DNA of 64,000 nucleotides from Neorhizobium galegae. GTDB lineage: Bacteria; Pseudomonadota; Alphaproteobacteria; Rhizobiales; Rhizobiaceae. The notes below the pieces were generated by a model. It was not told the origin of the DNA, did not search any database, and saw nothing but the letters and a program-made list of their open reading frames with translations. A program made the position numbers and the translations under genes. The stretch covers positions 62,001 through 126,000 of the forward strand of contig NZ_JAGIPH010000003.1 of assembly GCF_017877135.1 (NCBI RefSeq). The letters run 5' to 3'. Positions within the stretch are counted from its first letter, which is position 1. Each line of letters starts with the position of its first letter. Positions 17,685 through 28,019 of this stretch are shown here, one piece after another.

Positions 17685-18644
17685 ATGCACAAGGTGATTT
17701 TCGATACGGATCCGGGCATCGATGATGCGATGGCGCTTCTCTTCCTTCACAAGCACCCTGAGATCGACCTTGTGGGTGTGACGACCGTCTTCGGCAATGC
17801 ACCGATCGAGATCACCACCCGCAATGCGCTTTATCTGGGCGAAGCCTGGGATATCCCGGCGCCGGTTGCCAAAGGGGCAGGCCAGACATTCGATCCGGCC
17901 CGCGGCGGCGCCTACTGGCCGACCGCCATCCACGGCCATAACGGCATCGGCGACGTGCCGGTCCCGGACGCTCTGTCGCGCGAAAAAGATCCGCGTCCGG
18001 CATTCCAGTTCATCATCGACACCGTGCGTGCCCATCCGGGCGAGATCACGCTGATTGCCGTTGGCCGCATGACGAACCTTGCGCTGGCGCTGAAGGCGGA
18101 TCCGGAGATTGCCGGTCTCGTCAAGCAGGTCGTCATCATGGGCGGCGCGTTCAATGTGAACGGCAATGTCTCGCCGGCCGCCGAGGCCAATATCCATGGC
18201 GATCCGGAAGCCGCCGATATCGTGTTCACCGCCGCCTGGCCGGTCGTGGTTGTCGGTCTCGACGTGACGCTGCAGACGGTGATGACGAGCGGGTTCCTAG
18301 CCGAGATGGTCGCCTCGGGCGCGCCTGAAATCCGGCTGCTCTCGGATATTTCCCAGCTCTACATCGATTTCTACAAGACCCGTGTCGCCGACGGCATGGT
18401 GGTGCATGACAGCTGCGCCTGCGTCTACCTCGTGCGTCCGGACCTGTTCGACACCAGAAGCGGTGCCATCCGCGTCGTCTGCGGCGGCATTGCCGATGGC
18501 CAGACGATCCAGAAGCCGGATGGCCGCGGCTTTCCGCCGGGTGCCTGGGATGGTTTTCCAAGCCAGAAGGTGACCGTCGGCGTGCGTCCTGAGGGCGTGC
18601 TCGAGGTTATCCGGGCAGCCCTGGTCGACGCTCGCGCCGCCTGA
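17685..18644 (+). CDS. Nucleoside hydrolase (IUNH family)
   Basis: The 319-aa enzyme has the calcium-binding signature DTDPGIDDA (residues 7-15), the middle motifs HGHNGIGD and [28 protein letters not shown], and HDSCA near the C-terminus. It cleaves the N-glycosidic bond of ribonucleosides for base salvage; purine or pyrimidine preference is not clear. It starts at ATG 17685, preceded by AGGACAG. It is a single gene between a divergent exporter and the lipid A cluster. Confidence 0.9.
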   Translation: MHKVIFDTDPGIDDAMALLFLHKHPEIDLVGVTTVFGNAPIEITTRNALYLGEAWDIPAPVAKGAGQTFDPARGGAYWPTAIHGHNGIGDVPVPDALSREKDPRPAFQFIIDTVRAHPGEITLIAVGRMTNLALALKADPEIAGLVKQVVIMGGAFNVNGNVSPAAEANIHGDPEAADIVFTAAWPVVVVGLDVTLQTVMTSGFLAEMVASGAPEIRLLSDISQLYIDFYKTRVADGMVVHDSCACVYLVRPDLFDTRSGAIRVVCGGIADGQTIQKPDGRGFPPGAWDGFPSQKVTVGVRPEGVLEVIRAALVDARAA

Positions 18645-18811
18645 CGCAAGGGCTTCGGCCCGCCTTTGGTCCCGATCGACCACGCCGCCATAGCGCCGGA
18701 TGCTGTTTCGGCAACAGTTCAGGTGCAAAATTTGAACTTGCGCGTCGCAGCCCATTGGCATCGAAGCGTCTTTTCCCTATGTGGAACCCTAACAATCAGA
18801 ACTCAGAGGAC

Positions 18812-19096
18812 ATGAGCGTGACCGCTACCTTCGATAAAGTCGCCGATATCATCGCAGAAACCAGCGAGATCGACCGCGAAACCATTACGCCGGAAAGCCA
18901 CACGATCGACGATCTTGGCATCGACAGCCTCGACTTCCTCGACATCGTCTTTGCGATCGACAAGGAATTCGGCATCAAGATCCCGCTCGAGCAGTGGACA
19001 CAGGAAGTCAACGAAGGCAAGGTTTCCACCGAGGAATACTTCGTGCTGAAGAACCTCTGCGCCAAGATCGACGAGTTGAAGGCGGCCAAGGGCTGA
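18812..19096 (+). CDS. acpXL: Acyl carrier protein AcpXL for very-long-chain fatty acid synthesis
   Basis: The 94-aa acidic protein carries the 4'-phosphopantetheine site Ser39 in [12 protein letters not shown]. It closely matches rhizobial AcpXL, including the C-terminal [20 protein letters not shown] that ordinary AcpP lacks. It carries the growing 27-hydroxyoctacosanoate or related chain for lipid A. It is the first gene of six in the same direction. Its start at ATG 18812 follows CAGAGGAC. Confidence 0.95.
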   Translation: MSVTATFDKVADIIAETSEIDRETITPESHTIDDLGIDSLDFLDIVFAIDKEFGIKIPLEQWTQEVNEGKVSTEEYFVLKNLCAKIDELKAAKG

Positions 19097-19118
19097 AACG
19101 CCTTGCCGGCCAAGCCTG

Positions 19119-19589
19119 ATGCTTCTTGAATATTTCCAGATGATCGATCGCGTCGAAGCGGTCGATCTTGAGGCAAAAACGCTGAAGGCGCGCTCCGTCG
19201 TGCCCTCGCAAAGCCCTGTCTTCGAAGGCCATTTTCCCGGCATGCCTCTGGTGCCGGGTGTTCTCCTCATCGAGACGATGGCGCAGGCAAGCGGGTTCAT
19301 GGTGCTGGCGTCGAGCAATTTTGCCGCCATGCCGTTTCTGATGTCCGTCGATGGCGCCAAGATGCGCGCTTTCGTTGAACCCGATGCCGTTCTCGACATC
19401 GAGGTGTTTCTGGAGCATGAGGGATCCGGCTACGCGGTCACCAAGGCGAAGATCACCTCTGCGGGCAAGAAGGTCTGCGACGCGCAGCTGAAATTGCGCA
19501 CCATGCCGTTCGACGAGGTGCCGCTGGCCGATATCGTGCGCAAGCGCGCCGGCGAAGTCGGCCTCATGGATGCGCTGGGCCAGCGATAA
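19119..19589 (+). CDS. fabZXL: 3-hydroxyacyl-ACP dehydratase of the lipid A very-long-chain pathway
   Basis: This 156-aa hot-dog fold protein has the FabZ motif GHFPGMPLVPG with catalytic His38 and Glu52 (LLIETMAQ). It removes water from the 3-hydroxyacyl chain on AcpXL in each elongation cycle. It lies 22 bases after acpXL and 29 before fabF2XL, so it is co-transcribed. Its name follows the conserved rhizobial order of the cluster. Confidence 0.93.
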   Translation: MLLEYFQMIDRVEAVDLEAKTLKARSVVPSQSPVFEGHFPGMPLVPGVLLIETMAQASGFMVLASSNFAAMPFLMSVDGAKMRAFVEPDAVLDIEVFLEHEGSGYAVTKAKITSAGKKVCDAQLKLRTMPFDEVPLADIVRKRAGEVGLMDALGQR

Positions 19590-19618
19590 GGGCCGGCATA
19601 AAAAGGATCGACCTCAAG

Positions 19619-20824
19619 ATGAGCAGTTCAGACAAGGATGTCGTGATCACCGGTGTCGGCATCGTCACCTGTCAGGGCGTCGGCAAGGAGCCGCATGTGG
19701 CGCTTCTGACCGGTGCGACCGTAGCACGTCCGCCGATCGAAACGGAACGCTTCAAGCCCTATCCCGTCCATCCGATGCCGGAAATCGACTGGTCCGCCCA
19801 GATCGCCAAGCGCGGTGACCAGCGCCAGATGGAAAACTGGCAGCGCCTCGGCGTGTTCGCAGCCGGTCTTGCGCTGGATGACGCAGGGCTGAAGGACAAT
19901 GCAGAAGCCTGCGGCTCGATGGACATGATCGTGGCAGCCGGCGGCGGCGAGCGCGACATCAAGGTCGATTCGCTGATCGTCGACGAGGCGTTGAAGCGCA
20001 ACGACCGCGAACAGCTGCTCAACGAGAAGCTGACGACGGAGCTGCGCCCGACGCTGTTTCTCGCGCAGCTGTCGAACCTGATGGCCGGCAATATCTCCAT
20101 CGTCCACAAGGTCACCGGTTCCTCGCGCACCTTCATGGGCGAAGAGGCCGCCGGCATTTCGGCCGTTGAGACCGCGTACCACCGCATTAAGGCCGGCCAG
20201 TCGACCCATTCGCTCGTCGGCGGCGCCTTTGTCGCCGAACGTGCCGATATCATCCTTCTGGTCGAGGGCATCCGTGCCCATGCAACCGGCGACTGGCATC
20301 CGCTCTGGTCGCGCGCCATCGAAAACGGTGGCGGCATGATGATGGGCTCCGTCGGCGCCTTCCTCGTCATGGAATCGCGCACCCATGCGGAAACGCGCGG
20401 CGCCCACATTTACGCGGTGGTCGATGCGATCGAAGGCGATCGCGGCAGCCGCGAGGACCGTGGGCTGGAGACCCGGCTTGGCCGCCTATCGAACCTTGCC
20501 TCGGATGTGACGCCCGGTGATCTCGTGGTGTTTTCCGGCTCAAGTGGCGTGGTGGATCTTGCCGCGCGTGAGCGGGCAGCGCTTGAAGCGGAATTTCCGG
20601 GTGCCGCCATTCGCGGCTATGGCGGGGTGACCGGCCATGCCATGGAAGCGCAGTTCCCGCTCGGCCTTGCGCTGGCGGCCCTTGCCCTTGATAACCATGC
20701 CCACGTACCGGCTTTCGATACCGATCATGAGCGCCCGATGAGCGGTGGTGCAAGCCATGCCGTCGTCACCACGGTCGGCTATATGCGCGGCGAAGGCCTT
20801 GCCGTCCTGTCGGCAAACGGCTGA
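19619..20824 (+). CDS. fabF2XL: Ketosynthase-like protein FabF2XL lacking catalytic Cys and His
   Basis: The 401-aa protein has the thiolase fold of beta-ketoacyl-ACP synthases and sits where the conserved cluster carries fabF2XL. The nucleophile motif is replaced: aligned to TACTSGV of FabF it reads GEEAAGI, putting Glu176 in place of Cys. The first catalytic His motif (NAHGTST) is also gone (FSGSSGVVD around 305-313), while the second, GH at 339-340, remains. This resembles chain-length factors (KS-beta) of type II polyketide synthases. It probably pairs with the intact FabF1XL encoded 11 bases downstream. Confidence 0.88.
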   Translation: MSSSDKDVVITGVGIVTCQGVGKEPHVALLTGATVARPPIETERFKPYPVHPMPEIDWSAQIAKRGDQRQMENWQRLGVFAAGLALDDAGLKDNAEACGSMDMIVAAGGGERDIKVDSLIVDEALKRNDREQLLNEKLTTELRPTLFLAQLSNLMAGNISIVHKVTGSSRTFMGEEAAGISAVETAYHRIKAGQSTHSLVGGAFVAERADIILLVEGIRAHATGDWHPLWSRAIENGGGMMMGSVGAFLVMESRTHAETRGAHIYAVVDAIEGDRGSREDRGLETRLGRLSNLASDVTPGDLVVFSGSSGVVDLAARERAALEAEFPGAAIRGYGGVTGHAMEAQFPLGLALAALALDNHAHVPAFDTDHERPMSGGASHAVVTTVGYMRGEGLAVLSANG

Positions 20825-20835
20825 GGATTTTCATC

Positions 20836-22125
<1,290 letters not shown>

Positions 22126-22204
22126 ACACCGGTTCAGCACCCGGCTCCGGTTCCGGCGCCCACGAAGACCTCAACGCACGCCTCCGGGCGAAGGATAAGA
22201 ACGC

Positions 22205-23233
22205 ATGCGCGCTTTGCAACTGATCGACGACCGCCGTCTTGAAGCGACCGACATTCCGGAACCGGACGCTCCGGCGCCGGGCGAGGTGACGCTGCGCGTG
22301 AAGGCCGTTGCGCTGAACCATATCGACGTCTGGGGCTGGCGCGGCATGGCGTTTGCCAAGCGCAAGATGCCGCTCACCATCGGCGCGGAAGCCTCCGGCG
22401 TCGTGGAAGCGATCGGCCCCGGCGTGTCGAGCGTGCTGCCCGGTCAGCTGGTATCGATCTATGGCGCGCGCACCTGCGGTCTGTGCAAGCCCTGCCGTGA
22501 AGGCCGCGACAATCTCTGCGAACACGTCGCCGGCGTGCATGGTTTCCACCTCGATGGCTTTGCGCAGGAAAAGATCAACATTCCCGCCCGCCAGCTCGTT
22601 CCGGCCCCGCCCGGCGTCGATGCGGTGGCCGCAGCGCTCGCACCGGTGACCTTCGGCACCGTCGAGCATATGCTGTTCGACAATGCGAAGCTCGAGCCCG
22701 GCGAAACCATTCTGATCCATGCCGGCGGTTCCGGCATCGGTTCGGCCGCCATTCAGCTCGCCAAGAAGATCGGCTGCACCGTCATCACCACCGTCGGCTC
22801 CGACGACAAGATCGAGAAGGCGAAGGCGCTCGGCGCCGATCACGTCATCAACTACCGCAATGACCGGTTCGAAGGCGTCGTGCGCAAGCTGACGAAGAAG
22901 AAGGGCGTCGACGTGGTTTTCGAACATGTCGGCAAGGATACCTTTGCCGCGTCGATGTTCAGCCTGAAGCGCGGTGGCCGCCTCGTCACCTGTGGTTCCA
23001 CCTCGGGTGTGTCGACCGATGTCAACCTGATGATGTTGTTCCAGCAGCAGTTGAAATTGCTTGGCTCCTTCGGCTGCCGCATGGAAAACATGGCAAACGC
23101 CATGCAGAAGATGGCGCGCGGCATCGTGCATCCGGTCATCGATACGGAAGTGACCTTCGGCGAGATCGATAAGGCGCTGGAGCGCATGGAGAGCCGTCAG
23201 ATCTTTGGCAAGATCATCCTCAGGATGGATTGA
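22205..23233 (+). CDS. adh2XL: Zinc-containing alcohol dehydrogenase-like protein of the lipid A cluster
   Basis: The 342-aa MDR-family protein has a GroES-like N-terminal domain, four structural-zinc cysteines (CGLCKPCREGRDNLC, residues about 93-107) and the Rossmann motif AGGSGIGSAAIQLAK. The catalytic-site Cys of classic zinc alcohol dehydrogenases is absent (NHIDVWGWRG), so it may act as an enoyl or quinone-type reductase. In the rhizobial clusters an adh gene at this place is thought to help the reductive step of very-long-chain elongation. Confidence 0.85.
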   Translation: MRALQLIDDRRLEATDIPEPDAPAPGEVTLRVKAVALNHIDVWGWRGMAFAKRKMPLTIGAEASGVVEAIGPGVSSVLPGQLVSIYGARTCGLCKPCREGRDNLCEHVAGVHGFHLDGFAQEKINIPARQLVPAPPGVDAVAAALAPVTFGTVEHMLFDNAKLEPGETILIHAGGSGIGSAAIQLAKKIGCTVITTVGSDDKIEKAKALGADHVINYRNDRFEGVVRKLTKKKGVDVVFEHVGKDTFAASMFSLKRGGRLVTCGSTSGVSTDVNLMMLFQQQLKLLGSFGCRMENMANAMQKMARGIVHPVIDTEVTFGEIDKALERMESRQIFGKIILRMD

Positions 23234-23243
23234 TCCTTTGAAA

Positions 23244-24173
23244 ATGCTCCTGACGAGGATTGTGCTGAAGGCGCGCCATTTCCAGCAATGGCTGGTGGCG
23301 CAACTTGCCTTTTCCTTCCTCAACCTGCTGAAGCTTCTGCCCGCCGACCCTGCCATCCGCTTTGCCGACTGGCTGGTGCGGTGTATTGGACCGCGCACCG
23401 GGCGTCACACGCTGATGCTCGCCAATCTTGCCAATGCCTATCCGGAAAAATCGGAGAGCGAGCGTGAGGCGATCGCGCTTGCCAGCTGGGGGCATATGGG
23501 GCGGCTTGCGGTCGAATATGTCTTTCTCGACCGCCTGTTCGATTTCAATCCCGAGAGCGAGACGCCCGGCCGTATCGAGGTCTCGGGCATACCGATTTTT
23601 CTGGAGCTTCGCGAAAACCCGCGTCCTTTCATCGTCTTTACCGCCCATACCGGCAATTTTGAGCTTCTGCCGGTTGCCGGCAATGCCTTCGGGCTCAATG
23701 TCACGGTGATGTTCCGCCCGCCGAACAATCCCTACATTGCCGAAAAAGTGTTTTCGTTCCGTGCCGCGCGCATGGGAAAACTCGTGCCGTCGCATGCCGG
23801 ATCCTCCTTTGCGCTGGCGCGCCAGTTGGAGGCGGGCAAGGCCATCGGCGTTCTGGTCGACCAGAAGTTCCAGAAGGGGCTGTCCACGCAATTTTTCGGC
23901 CAGCCGGTGCAGACCAATCCGCTCCTTGCCAAGCTCGTGCGCCAGTTCGATTGCGATGTGTACCCCGCCCGCAGCATCCGCCTGCCTGACAATCGCTACC
24001 GGCTGGAAATCGAACCGAAGATCGACGTGCCGCGCAACGACAAAGGCGCCGTCGATGTGCAGGCGCTTGGCCAGCTGCTCAACGACAAGGTTGAAAGCTG
24101 GGTGCGCGAACATCCCGAGCAGTGGCTCTGGTATCACGACCGCTGGAATATCAAGCATACGCTGAAGGCCTGA
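23244..24173 (+). CDS. lpxXL: Lipid A very-long-chain acyltransferase LpxXL
   Basis: The 309-aa protein belongs to the LpxL/HtrB lauroyl acyltransferase family, with an N-terminal hydrophobic anchor (WLVAQLAFSFLNLLKLLP), the catalytic HX4D/E motif HTGNFE and the downstream VDQKFQKG. It moves the C28 chain from AcpXL to lipid A at the inner membrane. The start is either ATG 23244 or the TTG at 23238, which is better spaced from AGGA at 23222 and matches the MK-start of relatives. It ends 3 bases before the convergent SRPBCC gene. Confidence 0.92.
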   Translation: MLLTRIVLKARHFQQWLVAQLAFSFLNLLKLLPADPAIRFADWLVRCIGPRTGRHTLMLANLANAYPEKSESEREAIALASWGHMGRLAVEYVFLDRLFDFNPESETPGRIEVSGIPIFLELRENPRPFIVFTAHTGNFELLPVAGNAFGLNVTVMFRPPNNPYIAEKVFSFRAARMGKLVPSHAGSSFALARQLEAGKAIGVLVDQKFQKGLSTQFFGQPVQTNPLLAKLVRQFDCDVYPARSIRLPDNRYRLEIEPKIDVPRNDKGAVDVQALGQLLNDKVESWVREHPEQWLWYHDRWNIKHTLKA

Positions 24174-24176
24174 CCC

Positions 24177-24599
24177 TCAGGCGTCTTCGGCAAGGTTTTC
24201 CTCTTCGAGGATCTGTTTCAGCCGTGCCAGGTCCGCTGCCACCTGGCGCGCATCTTCCTCGAACTGCAGCGACGACATGCCGGGCAGGCGGGTCAGCAGG
24301 AATATCGCTTCTGCACCATCGCCATTCGGCACGATGCGAAACGCATTGTGGACCTTGAGGCCCGACGGCATGTGGACCACGTGATCGATGACGCCAAACG
24401 GATTTTCCCCCGCAAAGCTGATCCGCACGGTGCCGAGCGGGCCGCCATCGGCCAGCCAGTCGGCGCCGTCTCGTGTAAGGCCGGCGCCAAGGCCCGCCGC
24501 CCAGCGCCCGATGTTTTCCGGGCGCTGGGCAAAGGCATAGACCGCGCGCCAGTCGCGCCGAATGCCGATATGGACTGCTTTTGCTTGCATCGGTTCCAT
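24177..24599 (-). CDS. SRPBCC/START-like domain protein
   Basis: The 140-aa protein has the pattern of a polyketide cyclase/AHSA1-like helix-grip fold: VHIGIRRDWRAVYAFAQRPENIGRWAAGL at the N-terminus, beta strands in the middle, and a long C-terminal helix (DARQVAADLARLKQILEEEN). Such domains bind hydrophobic ligands; no function can be given. GGAGG lies nine bases before ATG 24599. It is convergent with lpxXL. Confidence 0.75.
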   Translation of the reverse strand: MEPMQAKAVHIGIRRDWRAVYAFAQRPENIGRWAAGLGAGLTRDGADWLADGGPLGTVRISFAGENPFGVIDHVVHMPSGLKVHNAFRIVPNGDGAEAIFLLTRLPGMSSLQFEEDARQVAADLARLKQILEEENLAEDA

Positions 24600-24795
24600 G
24601 TGCCGGATCCTCCGTCCTGTCTTGCGCGTTAGGTCCTGTGCAGGGGCCGGCGCTTCTCAAGCCGGACTTGTAAAACCCTGCTCAAAATAATGGCTGAATG
24701 CCAAGAGCCGCGACGAATTTAATCGGTTTGCGCAGCCTTGGCCTTGCCGTTTATCAGCTGTGGTGCCAAAACAGGCACCCAATCGCAATGGAGAT

Positions 24796-26232
24796 ATGTC
24801 CGTGGAACAGGCAGAAATCGGCCTAATCGGTCTCGGTGTCATGGGGTCCAACCTCGCCTTGAATATCGCCGAAAAGGGCAACAAAATTGCCGTCTTCAAC
24901 CGCACGGTTGAGGCGACGCGAAAATTCTATGCCGAAGCCGGCAGTCTTCAGGGTCAGATCATTCCCTGCGAAACCATGGAGGAATTCGTCGCCGCCATTC
25001 GCCCGCCGCGCCCGATCATCATCATGATCAAGGCCGGGGATCCGGTGGACCAGCAGATCGAGCTCCTGAAGCCTTATCTGTCGGCCGGCGACATCATGAT
25101 CGATGCCGGCAATGCCAATTTCCGCGATACGATGCGCCGCTTCGACAATCTGAAGGACAGCCCGCTGACCTTTATCGGCATGGGCGTTTCGGGTGGCGAA
25201 GAAGGTGCCCGCCATGGTCCGTCCATCATGGTCGGCGGCACGGAAGACAGCTGGAAGCGCGTCGAAAACGTCCTCACCTCCATCTCCGCCAAGTACAATG
25301 GCGAGCCATGCGTCGCCTGGCTCGGCAATGACGGCGCCGGTCACTTCGTGAAGACCATCCATAACGGCATCGAATATGCCGACATGCAGATGATCGCCGA
25401 AATCTACGGCATCCTGCGCGATGGCCTGAAACTGTCGGCAGACGAGATTTCGCAGGTCTTTGGCCGCTGGAACAAGGGCCGCCTCAATTCCTACCTGATC
25501 GAGATCACCGAAAAGGTGCTGTCGGCCACCGATCCGATTTCCGGCAAGCCGATGGTCGACGTGATCCTCGACCGTGCCGGCCAGAAGGGCACCGGCAAGT
25601 GGTCGGTCATCGAGGCGCAGAACCTCGGCGTTGCCGCAACCGGCATCGAAGCTGCCGTTGCCGGCCGTATCCTGTCGTCGCAGAAGGCAGAGCGTGAGGC
25701 CGCCGAACAGATCCTCGGCCTGCCGCAGACGGTTGCCATGCCGGGCATCGACGGAATGGCCTTCCTCGACGATCTGGAAAACGCGCTGCTGGCCGCCAAG
25801 ATCGGCGCTTATGCGCAAGGTTTTGCCGTGATGGCCGCCGCATCGAAGGAATATGGCTGGAACCTGCCAATGCCGACGATTGCCAAGATCTGGCGCGCGG
25901 GCTGCATCATCCGCTCGGAATTCCTGGACGAGATCACCTCTGCCTTCACCAAGGATCCCGATATCGCAAACCTCATCGTGACGCCCGCCTTTGCCGCGCT
26001 CGTGAAGGAAACCGACAGCGCGCTGCGTCGCGTCGTCTCGACGGCCGTCATGTCGGGCCTGCCGGTTCCGGCGCTGTCGTCGGCTCTGTCGTATTTCGAC
26101 AGCTACCGTCGCGGCCGCGGCACGGCAAATCTCATCCAGGCGCAGCGCGATTTCTTCGGCGCCCATGGTTTCGAGCGCGTCGATGGCGTCGACAAGCCGC
26201 ATGGGCCCTGGGGCAGCGGCCTCAACGCCTGA
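24796..26232 (+). CDS. gnd: 6-phosphogluconate dehydrogenase (decarboxylating)
   Basis: The 478-aa enzyme has the NADP-binding motif IGLGVMGSNLALNIA and NRT after the second strand (NADP preference), the substrate signature FIGMGVSGGEEGARHGPSIM, the catalytic region GAGHFVKTIHNGIEYADMQ, and a C-terminal helical domain. It oxidises 6-phosphogluconate to ribulose 5-phosphate, giving NADPH. Length is that of the long (480-residue) type. Start ATG 24796 follows GGAGAT. No zwf gene is adjacent. Confidence 0.95.
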   Translation: MSVEQAEIGLIGLGVMGSNLALNIAEKGNKIAVFNRTVEATRKFYAEAGSLQGQIIPCETMEEFVAAIRPPRPIIIMIKAGDPVDQQIELLKPYLSAGDIMIDAGNANFRDTMRRFDNLKDSPLTFIGMGVSGGEEGARHGPSIMVGGTEDSWKRVENVLTSISAKYNGEPCVAWLGNDGAGHFVKTIHNGIEYADMQMIAEIYGILRDGLKLSADEISQVFGRWNKGRLNSYLIEITEKVLSATDPISGKPMVDVILDRAGQKGTGKWSVIEAQNLGVAATGIEAAVAGRILSSQKAEREAAEQILGLPQTVAMPGIDGMAFLDDLENALLAAKIGAYAQGFAVMAAASKEYGWNLPMPTIAKIWRAGCIIRSEFLDEITSAFTKDPDIANLIVTPAFAALVKETDSALRRVVSTAVMSGLPVPALSSALSYFDSYRRGRGTANLIQAQRDFFGAHGFERVDGVDKPHGPWGSGLNA

Positions 26233-26253
26233 GATTTTGATCCTGACACATCG

Positions 26254-26287
26254 GCCGTGCGCAACAAAACCGTTGCGCACGGCTTTT
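26254..26287 (+). terminator. Terminator after gnd
   Basis: A 12-bp perfect stem (GCCGTGCGCAAC with GTTGCGCACGGC, loop AAAACC) followed by TTTT. Confidence 0.85.
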
Positions 26288-26342
26288 CCGTCCACGCCTT
26301 TCGCGCTGGGCGGACCTGCCATCAATCCGGAGGAGACCGAAC

Positions 26343-27386
26343 ATGGCCTGGCAGCCTTCTGAAGACCGATATTCCAAGATGAAATACAACCGCTGCGGCC
26401 GCACGGGGCTGAAGCTTCCGGCGATCTCGCTCGGCCTCTGGCACAATTTCGGGGAAGACACCGAGCACCAGCGCAAGCGTGACATCTGCCGTACGGCTTT
26501 CGATCTCGGCATCACCCATTTCGATCTCGCCAATAATTACGGCCCGCCACCCGGCAGCGCCGAAACCGCCTTCGGCGAAATCCTGAGGACCGATTTTGCC
26601 GGTTACCGCGACGAGATGATCATCTCCTCCAAGGCCGGCTACAACATGTGGCCGGGTCCTTATGGCGAATGGGGCAGCCGCAAGTATCTGATCGCCTCCT
26701 GCGACCAGAGCCTGAAGCGCATGGGCCTCGACTATGTCGACATCTTCTATTCGCACCGCTTCGATCCGGATACGCCGCTTGAAGAAACCTGCGGCGCGCT
26801 CGATCATATCGTGCGCTCCGGCCGGGCGCTCTATGTCGGCATCTCGTCCTATAATTCCAAGCGCACCCGGGAAGCGGCCGCGATCCTGAAGGATCTCGGC
26901 ACGCCCTGCATCATCCACCAGCCGAGCTATTCGATCATCAATCGCTGGGTGGAGGAGGATGGCCTCCTCGATACGCTCGATGATGTCGGCATGGGCTCGA
27001 TCGTCTTCTCGCCGCTCGCCCAGGGCATGCTGACGTCGAAATATCTCGGCGGCATTCCCGAGGACAGCCGTGCGGCACAGGGCAAGTCGCTGCGTCCGGC
27101 CTTCCTCAACGAGCGCAATGTCAACAATCTGCGCGGCCTCAATGCCATTGCCGAAAAGCGCGGCCAGACACTGGCGCAGATGGCTATCGCCTGGGTTCTG
27201 CGCGGTGGCCGCGTCACCTCGGCGCTGATCGGCGCGAGCCGTGCGGAGCAGGTGGTGGATTGCGTCGTCGCGCTCGATCGCCCGGATTTCACCGCCGAAG
27301 AACTGGCGGAAATCGAAGTCTTTGCCAAGGATGCCGATATCAATCTCTGGGCAAAATCGGCGGAACGGGAAGGCCCGACACGCTGA
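26343..27386 (+). CDS. Aldo-keto reductase (YghZ/Kv-beta-like)
   Basis: The 347-aa protein is an NADPH-dependent aldo-keto reductase with a TIM-barrel fold. The tetrad residues are visible: Asp and Tyr in FDLANNYGPPPGSAE, Lys in ISSKAGYNMWPG and His in YSHRFDPDTP. The GYNMWPGPYGEWGSRKYL insert is typical of the E. coli YghZ group, which reduces L-glyceraldehyde 3-phosphate and methylglyoxal. A strong ribosome site, GGAGGAGACC, precedes ATG 26343. Confidence 0.9.
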   Translation: MAWQPSEDRYSKMKYNRCGRTGLKLPAISLGLWHNFGEDTEHQRKRDICRTAFDLGITHFDLANNYGPPPGSAETAFGEILRTDFAGYRDEMIISSKAGYNMWPGPYGEWGSRKYLIASCDQSLKRMGLDYVDIFYSHRFDPDTPLEETCGALDHIVRSGRALYVGISSYNSKRTREAAAILKDLGTPCIIHQPSYSIINRWVEEDGLLDTLDDVGMGSIVFSPLAQGMLTSKYLGGIPEDSRAAQGKSLRPAFLNERNVNNLRGLNAIAEKRGQTLAQMAIAWVLRGGRVTSALIGASRAEQVVDCVVALDRPDFTAEELAEIEVFAKDADINLWAKSAEREGPTR

Positions 27387-27410
27387 CAAAGGCCTGACCG
27401 ACGTATCATG

Positions 27411-27435
27411 AACCCGGCCTCGTGCCGGGTTTTTT
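27411..27435 (+). terminator. Terminator after the aldo-keto reductase gene
   Basis: AACCCGGC and GCCGGGTT with loop CTCGT, running into a T6 tract. Confidence 0.85.
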
Positions 27436-27591
27436 GTCCCATAAATCGGGTGAATATCTCAATGGAAACCTTAAATTCTTCAGCCAAGCCATTTTAATCA
27501 TTGCGGAATTGTAATGTTGAGGTTCATCTGTCGTTCATCCCCGCAGGGCTAGGTTCAGGGTGTCTAATACAGAAAACGAGGAGACACCCCC

Positions 27592-27927
27592 ATGAAAGTC
27601 CTGATTTCCCTTCTGACTGCCGCCACCATTCTGGCCGCCCCGATTGCCCAGGCGCAGGATTATCGCGGCCATGGCCATGACCGCCATCGCCCCAGCGAGC
27701 GCACGGTTGTGATCGAGAAGAAGAAGGTCGTGGTGCAGAAGCATCGCTGGTCGAAGGGCCACAAGCTGACGCGGGCGGAACGCGCACGCCTCGCCAACAT
27801 CCGCGATTATCGCCAGTACCGTCTGTCGGCGCCGCCCCGCGGTTACCAGTGGGTGCGGGTGGATAACCAGTTCCTGCTGATCGGTGCGGCAAGCGGCATC
27901 ATCGCGAGCGTCGTGGCGGGTCGCTGA
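27592..27927 (+). CDS. RcnB family periplasmic protein
   Basis: The 111-aa protein has a signal peptide (MKVLISLLTAATILAAPIAQA), a His/Arg-rich stretch (RGHGHDRHRPSER) and the RcnB core ending in PPRGYQWVRVDNQFLLIGAASGIIASVV. RcnB in E. coli tunes nickel and cobalt efflux; most relatives are uncharacterised envelope proteins. No metal exporter is adjacent. GAGGAGACACCCCC precedes ATG 27592. The gene is bracketed by two nearly identical terminator hairpins. Confidence 0.8.
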   Translation: MKVLISLLTAATILAAPIAQAQDYRGHGHDRHRPSERTVVIEKKKVVVQKHRWSKGHKLTRAERARLANIRDYRQYRLSAPPRGYQWVRVDNQFLLIGAASGIIASVVAGR

Positions 27928-27962
27928 ACCCCAACCAATCGATAAAGCGGCTCATGATCTGG

Positions 27963-27986
27963 AAACCCGGCCTCGCGCCGGGTTTT
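27963..27986. terminator. Terminator between the RcnB-like gene and the convergent phosphoesterase gene
   Basis: AAACCCGGC pairs with GCCGGGTTT (loop CTCGC); T4 follows on the plus strand and an A/T-rich flank on the other, so it may serve both genes. Confidence 0.8.
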
Positions 27987-28019
27987 CGTGTTTTCGCCTT
28001 TGCTTCGCCTGGCGCCCCG

